DNA from: Chryseobacterium arachidis
Lineage (GTDB): Bacteria > Bacteroidota > Bacteroidia > Flavobacteriales > Weeksellaceae
Direction of reading: 5' to 3'
Length of the DNA: 64,000 bases
NCBI RefSeq assembly: GCF_900129245.1
Contig: NZ_FQUT01000001.1
Coordinates: 738,539 to 802,538 of the forward strand
Below are positions 60,388 to 64,000 of this stretch, piece by piece; the stretch's first letter is position 1; every line of letters begins with the position of its first letter. Made by a program: the position numbers and the translations under genes. Below the pieces are notes generated by a model. It was given only the letters and a program-made list of their open reading frames with translations, was not told the origin of the DNA and ran no database searches.

Positions 60388-61464
60388 ATGAAAACGAAAG
60401 CAATTATACTGAGTTTATTTTTAACCCTAGCAATCTCTGCTAAATCACAACTGCAGAAAGTAGCTATTTCCCATACTGTTTGGAACGGTGTTACAACAAG
60501 TTCACACGGAAGAGTCTTTGTTAATTTCCCAAGAATTGAAGGTGACAAAGGAATGAGAATCGGGGAAGTTCTGAAAAACGGAAAAATCATTCCCTATCCA
60601 AATGAAGACTGGAACAATTGGGAATCGGGAGCAGACGTAAATGAGAAATTCGTAAGAACCAATTCTCTGAGAGTCGGACCGAACGGTTTGCTTTGGATTG
60701 TCGATACGGGAACGCCTTCGATGGGACAAAATCCATTATCAGGAAATGCTTTGAAACTGGTTTCTATCGATACTAAAACCAATACCGTTCAGCAGATTAT
60801 TCCACTTTCAGGAATTGCAAAACCTTCGACTTTTATTGATGATCTAAGAATTTCGGGAAATACGATTTACCTGACCGACGCGGGCGAACCGGCTTTAATT
60901 ATTTTGGATAAAACGACGGGAAAAGGCAGACGTGTTCTAGAAAATCACCCTTCAACCACCGACAATTTACCGATAAAAGCAGAAGGAAAAATAATGAAAG
61001 ATGAAAAGGGAAATGAAGTGAGAATCCACGCAGACCAACTGGAACTTTCTCCCGATGGAAAATGGCTGTATTTCCAGCCTGCAAGCGGCCCGCTTTGGAG
61101 AGTTGAAACTCAATTTCTGAATGATGAAAATCTATCCGAAAAAGATTTGACGTCCAAAGTTGAATTATTCTACAAAACCCCATCAACAGGAGGAACCGCC
61201 ATTGATGCAGAGGGAAATATTTATGTAAGCGATGTCAATACAAGTGAAATCATCAAAATATCACCGGAAGGAAAAGAAAGACTGGTCATTAAAGATAAAA
61301 GATTGCTTTGGGCAGACGCTTTATGGATTGATGACGACGGATATCTATGGATTCCGACAGGCCAGCTGAACCGCTTGGCTGCATTTCAGAACGGAAAAAG
61401 CAAAGTGAAATTTCCGGTGGTGATTTACAACCTGAAAATCAATGCGAAACCATTAAGAAATTAA
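60388..61464 (+). CDS. secreted yellow/MRJP-like beta-propeller protein
   Basis: 358 residues from ATG 60388 (MKTKAIILSLFLTLAIS); the ATG four codons earlier is less likely. Signal peptide, then repeated blades typical of the major-royal-jelly/yellow (L-dopachrome tautomerase-related) family: GRVFVNFPRIEGD, LLWIVDTGTP, IDDLRISGNTIYLTDAG, LELSPDGKWLYFQPASGPLW. Probably periplasmic. Function of bacterial members is unknown. It starts a cluster with an MDR reductase, a lipoprotein paralogue and a cupin. Confidence 0.85.
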   Translation: MKTKAIILSLFLTLAISAKSQLQKVAISHTVWNGVTTSSHGRVFVNFPRIEGDKGMRIGEVLKNGKIIPYPNEDWNNWESGADVNEKFVRTNSLRVGPNGLLWIVDTGTPSMGQNPLSGNALKLVSIDTKTNTVQQIIPLSGIAKPSTFIDDLRISGNTIYLTDAGEPALIILDKTTGKGRRVLENHPSTTDNLPIKAEGKIMKDEKGNEVRIHADQLELSPDGKWLYFQPASGPLWRVETQFLNDENLSEKDLTSKVELFYKTPSTGGTAIDAEGNIYVSDVNTSEIIKISPEGKERLVIKDKRLLWADALWIDDDGYLWIPTGQLNRLAAFQNGKSKVKFPVVIYNLKINAKPLRN

Positions 61465-61526
61465 ATTGAGTTCAAGATTTAAATTAAAGTAATTCAAATA
61501 AATAACATTAAAAAAATATCAATATT

Positions 61527-62462
61527 ATGAAAGCAATTGTTTTAAAAGAAGCCGGAAGCGTAGAAAATTTAGCATACGTAGAATTGGCAAAACCAACCAT
61601 TAACGAAGGCGAAGTATTAATAAAAGTAAAAGCCATCAGCATCAATCCGGTAGATGTGAAAAGCCGTGCCGGAAAAGGTGTTTACGGAAGAATCAAAACA
61701 GAAAATCCATTGATTTTGGGTTGGGATATTTCAGGAATTGTGGAAGAAACTAAAAGCTCAGATTTTAAAGTTGGCGATGAGGTTTTCGGAATGGTTAATT
61801 TCCCCGGACACGGAAAAGCATATGCTGAATATGTCGCAGCTCCGGCCAATCAACTGGCTTTAAAACCTAAAAATATCTCTTTTGAAGACGCTGCGGCTTC
61901 CACTTTGGTTGCGCTTACAGCCTATCAGGCTTTGGTTCACAATGCGAATATTCAGCCAGGGCAAAACGTTTTGGTTCACGCCGCTTCGGGTGGAGTGGGA
62001 CATATCGCGGTGCAGATCGCCAAACATTTGGGGGCGAAAGTAACGGGAACTTCTTCCGCAAAAAACAAAGATTTTGTTTTGAGTTTAGGCGCAGATTCAC
62101 ATATCGACTATCACGGTTTCGACTGGAAATCAGCGGGCAGAACTTTTGATTTTGTGTTGGATACAATTGGCGGAGACAATATCGACCATTCCCTTGAAGT
62201 AACGAAAGAAGGCGGTTCCATCATCAGTATTCCGACGGGTTTGAATGAACAGGTGACTTCAAAAGCAGAATCAAAAGGCGTGAAAGGCTATTTTATTCTC
62301 GTGCAATCCAGCGGTGAAGATATGAAACAGATTGCTTCTTTATTGGAAAGCGGTGCTGTAAAACCTCACGTTTCAAAAATATTTCCTTTCGAACAAATGA
62401 GAGAAGCCCATCTGGAGCAGGAAACTGGCAGAACAGTTGGTAAAATCGTGGTGACTTTGTAA
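61527..62462 (+). CDS. NADP-dependent oxidoreductase, MDR quinone-reductase type
   Basis: 311 residues: GroES-like domain (VKAISINPVDVKSRAGKG, LGWDISGIV), Rossmann domain with HAASGGVGHIAVQIA and GAKVTG. No zinc cluster. Close relative of the MDR gene at 11799. Cytosolic, between two exported MRJP-like proteins. Reduction of enones or quinones is likely. Confidence 0.9.
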   Translation: MKAIVLKEAGSVENLAYVELAKPTINEGEVLIKVKAISINPVDVKSRAGKGVYGRIKTENPLILGWDISGIVEETKSSDFKVGDEVFGMVNFPGHGKAYAEYVAAPANQLALKPKNISFEDAAASTLVALTAYQALVHNANIQPGQNVLVHAASGGVGHIAVQIAKHLGAKVTGTSSAKNKDFVLSLGADSHIDYHGFDWKSAGRTFDFVLDTIGGDNIDHSLEVTKEGGSIISIPTGLNEQVTSKAESKGVKGYFILVQSSGEDMKQIASLLESGAVKPHVSKIFPFEQMREAHLEQETGRTVGKIVVTL

Positions 62463-62486
62463 AATCTATTATTTAAAATTATCAAA

Positions 62487-63617
62487 ATGAACTTAAAAAA
62501 TATAGCAGTACTGGCAATGGCATTGGTTTCATTAGTCGCCTGCAAAGAATCTTCCAAACAACCCAAACAATTGGGTAATAGCGAAGTTTTGACCGAAAAA
62601 AATACACAGTTAGAAGAGGTTTTCTCAGACAGTACGTATCAGTTAACGGGTGTTGCCGTGGCAAAAGATAACCGGGTCTTTGTGAATTATCCTTATTGGC
62701 TGGACACCCATTCCTATTCCGTGGTTGAGGTGAAAGACGGAAAACCGGTTCCGTATCCTGATGTGGAATGGAACAGTTTCAAAAAAGGTGAAGACGGACA
62801 AAACAAATTTGTAACGGTACAGTCTGTAGTTACCGATGACAAAGGATTTCTTTGGGTAGTGGATGCGGCAGGAATCGGACTTGGAAAAGTGTATCAACAC
62901 AGCAGTAAAGTGGTGAAAATCAATTTAGCCACAAATAAAATTGAGAAAATCTACAGATTTCCTGAAAATGTGGTGAACGAAGATGTTTACATCAATGATA
63001 TCCGCGTGGATAATGAAAATGGTTTTGCGTATTTAAGCAATTCAAATACAGGCGGAATCGTGGTTTTGAATATTAATACGGGAGATTCAAGATTGGTTTT
63101 AGCCAATTCTCCATCCGTGAAATCTGACCCGAATTATCATTTTTCTCCTTTAGGTACAGAACTTAAAAAAGGCGACGGTTCTTTGCTGAAAGTGAATTCA
63201 GATGGAATTGCACTGACTCCCGATAATCAGTATCTATACTACAAACCACTTACGGACAACCGCTTGTACAGAATTAAAACCGATTTGTTGAGAGATTTTA
63301 AAACCAATGAAGTTGTCTTAAACAAAAGTGTAGAAGATTTAGGGAAATTCATTACGACAGACGGTATGATTTTCGATAAAAAAGGAAATCTGTATTTGGG
63401 AGATTTGGAGAAAAATTCAATCGTGAAAATTACTCCGGATCTGAAAATGCAGACGATTGTAGAGGACGATGAAAAACTGATCTGGCCGGACAGTTACAGT
63501 ATTTCTGATGATGGATATTTATACATTTCCAATTCTCAGATTCAGCTGATGCCTTGGTTTCACAATGGGAAAGAGCAGTTTAAAAAGCCTTTTAAAGTGT
63601 TTAGAATTAAAATTTAA
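62487..63617 (+). CDS. yellow/MRJP-like beta-propeller lipoprotein
   Basis: 376 residues: lipoprotein signal (VLAMALVSLVACKESSK) with cysteine at 19, then the same blade motifs as the 60388 protein (NRVFVNYPYWLD, GFLWVVDAAGIGLGK, YINDIRVDNENGFAYLSNS, GIALTPDNQYLYYKPL). It is a membrane-anchored paralogue of that secreted protein. It starts 24 bases after the MDR gene, so same operon. Confidence 0.87.
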   Translation: MNLKNIAVLAMALVSLVACKESSKQPKQLGNSEVLTEKNTQLEEVFSDSTYQLTGVAVAKDNRVFVNYPYWLDTHSYSVVEVKDGKPVPYPDVEWNSFKKGEDGQNKFVTVQSVVTDDKGFLWVVDAAGIGLGKVYQHSSKVVKINLATNKIEKIYRFPENVVNEDVYINDIRVDNENGFAYLSNSNTGGIVVLNINTGDSRLVLANSPSVKSDPNYHFSPLGTELKKGDGSLLKVNSDGIALTPDNQYLYYKPLTDNRLYRIKTDLLRDFKTNEVVLNKSVEDLGKFITTDGMIFDKKGNLYLGDLEKNSIVKITPDLKMQTIVEDDEKLIWPDSYSISDDGYLYISNSQIQLMPWFHNGKEQFKKPFKVFRIKI

Positions 63618-63641
63618 AATCCAATTAATTCAATTACAAAA

Positions 63642-64000
63642 ATGAAGAATCTATTATTAATGATGACTATGCTGTTTGCTATGAAAATTTCTGCCCAAAA
63701 TGTCCAGACATTTACCTTGAAGGAATTACCAACAAAACCCGTTAACGAACTTCTCACAAGAGGAATGATTTCCGGTGAACAGGGAACGATCGGATATTTT
63801 ACTTATAAAAAAGGAGCGGTGGTTCCGACCCATCAGCACTCCAACGAACAGTATTCTCTGATTACCAAAGGAAGTGTAAAAGTGAAAATTCTGGACAAAG
63901 AATATATCGTAAAAGCCGGAGACGGAATCATCATTCCACCGAATGTTCCTCATAGTTTTACGGCGTTGGAGGATGATACGATTGACATCGATTTTTTCAG
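63642..64000 (+). CDS. exported cupin-domain protein, cut by the window end
   Basis: ATG 63642 opens a frame running off the end (119 residues seen). Signal peptide (MKNLLLMMTMLFAMKISAQ), then a single cupin fold: VVPTHQHSNEQYSLITKGSV, with H/H/E metal ligands, and KAGDGIIIPPNVPHSF, with the third His. It is probably part of the MRJP/MDR operon. The remaining C-terminus lies beyond the window. Confidence 0.85.
   Translation, partial: MKNLLLMMTMLFAMKISAQNVQTFTLKELPTKPVNELLTRGMISGEQGTIGYFTYKKGAVVPTHQHSNEQYSLITKGSVKVKILDKEYIVKAGDGIIIPPNVPHSFTALEDDTIDIDFF

Overview
The window looks like a chromosomal segment of a low-GC Flavobacteriia member, most probably Chryseobacterium or a close relative. 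Supporting signs are the Bacteroidetes-type -7 promoter element (TAnnTTTG) in front of many genes, the AT-rich third codon positions, the AraC and HxlR regulator families, and conjugation and recombinase remnants of Bacteroidetes type. Species identity is an inference; no rRNA or complete tRNA gene is present.

Layout. 0.4-8.1 kb: a rearranged, truncated cyanophycinase, an orphan SdhB-like iron-sulfur subunit, two hypothetical genes, a Tat-type short-chain dehydrogenase (SDR), and a tight operon CinA-like / SDR / cytoplasmic alpha-amylase. 8.1-26 kb: a mosaic of small redox enzymes (quinone reductase, SDRs, zinc-free MDR reductase, aldo/keto reductase, NmrA-like, epimerase-like, SRPBCC), each next to an AraC or HxlR regulator, with several genes decayed (SDR fragment fused to a nitrilase, frameshifted AraC, frameshifted DUF2652 gene). 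26.3-36.4 kb: a probable integrated mobile island bounded by a truncated tyrosine recombinase with tRNA-end-like and GCCA-rich repeats on one side and two small helix-turn-helix genes on the other. It carries a PIN-like nuclease with a YegP-like partner, a HEPN-motif protein (DUF4209-like), a 954-residue STAND NTPase with a predicted N-terminal nuclease and C-terminal TPRs, and a divergent three-gene cassette: a repeat-containing peptide, an MvdD-like ATP-grasp ligase and a membrane protein. 36.9-41.4 kb: a Crp/Fnr-linked detoxification cluster. 41.7-64 kb: more AraC regulators with SDRs, two near-duplicate Bcr/CflA-type MFS exporters, a metallo-beta-lactamase-fold enzyme, AhpD-like protein, alpha/beta hydrolase, metallophosphoesterase, two yellow/MRJP-like secreted proteins, an MDR reductase and a cupin cut by the window end.

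How it works together. Many genes appear to be inducible detoxification or redox functions, each controlled by a local one-component regulator. By reading the upstream regions against each other I found four repeated promoter architectures with constant spacing to the -7 element: box A (3 genes, linked to a 270-residue AraC subfamily), box B (6 genes, linked to a 296-301-residue AraC subfamily), box D (2 genes, linked to SDR-AraC operons) and a 41-bp dyad, box C (2 genes, beside a Crp/Fnr regulator). Two HxlR loci carry perfect inverted repeats over the promoters.

The strongest candidate for an undescribed system is the peptide / ATP-grasp / membrane-protein cassette at 33.77-35.65 kb. The peptide has three spaced repeats T-x-T-x-V-x-x-E-x-D, the donor/acceptor residue pattern expected of a graspetide core, and the cassette is divergent from a STAND NTPase inside a defence-like island.
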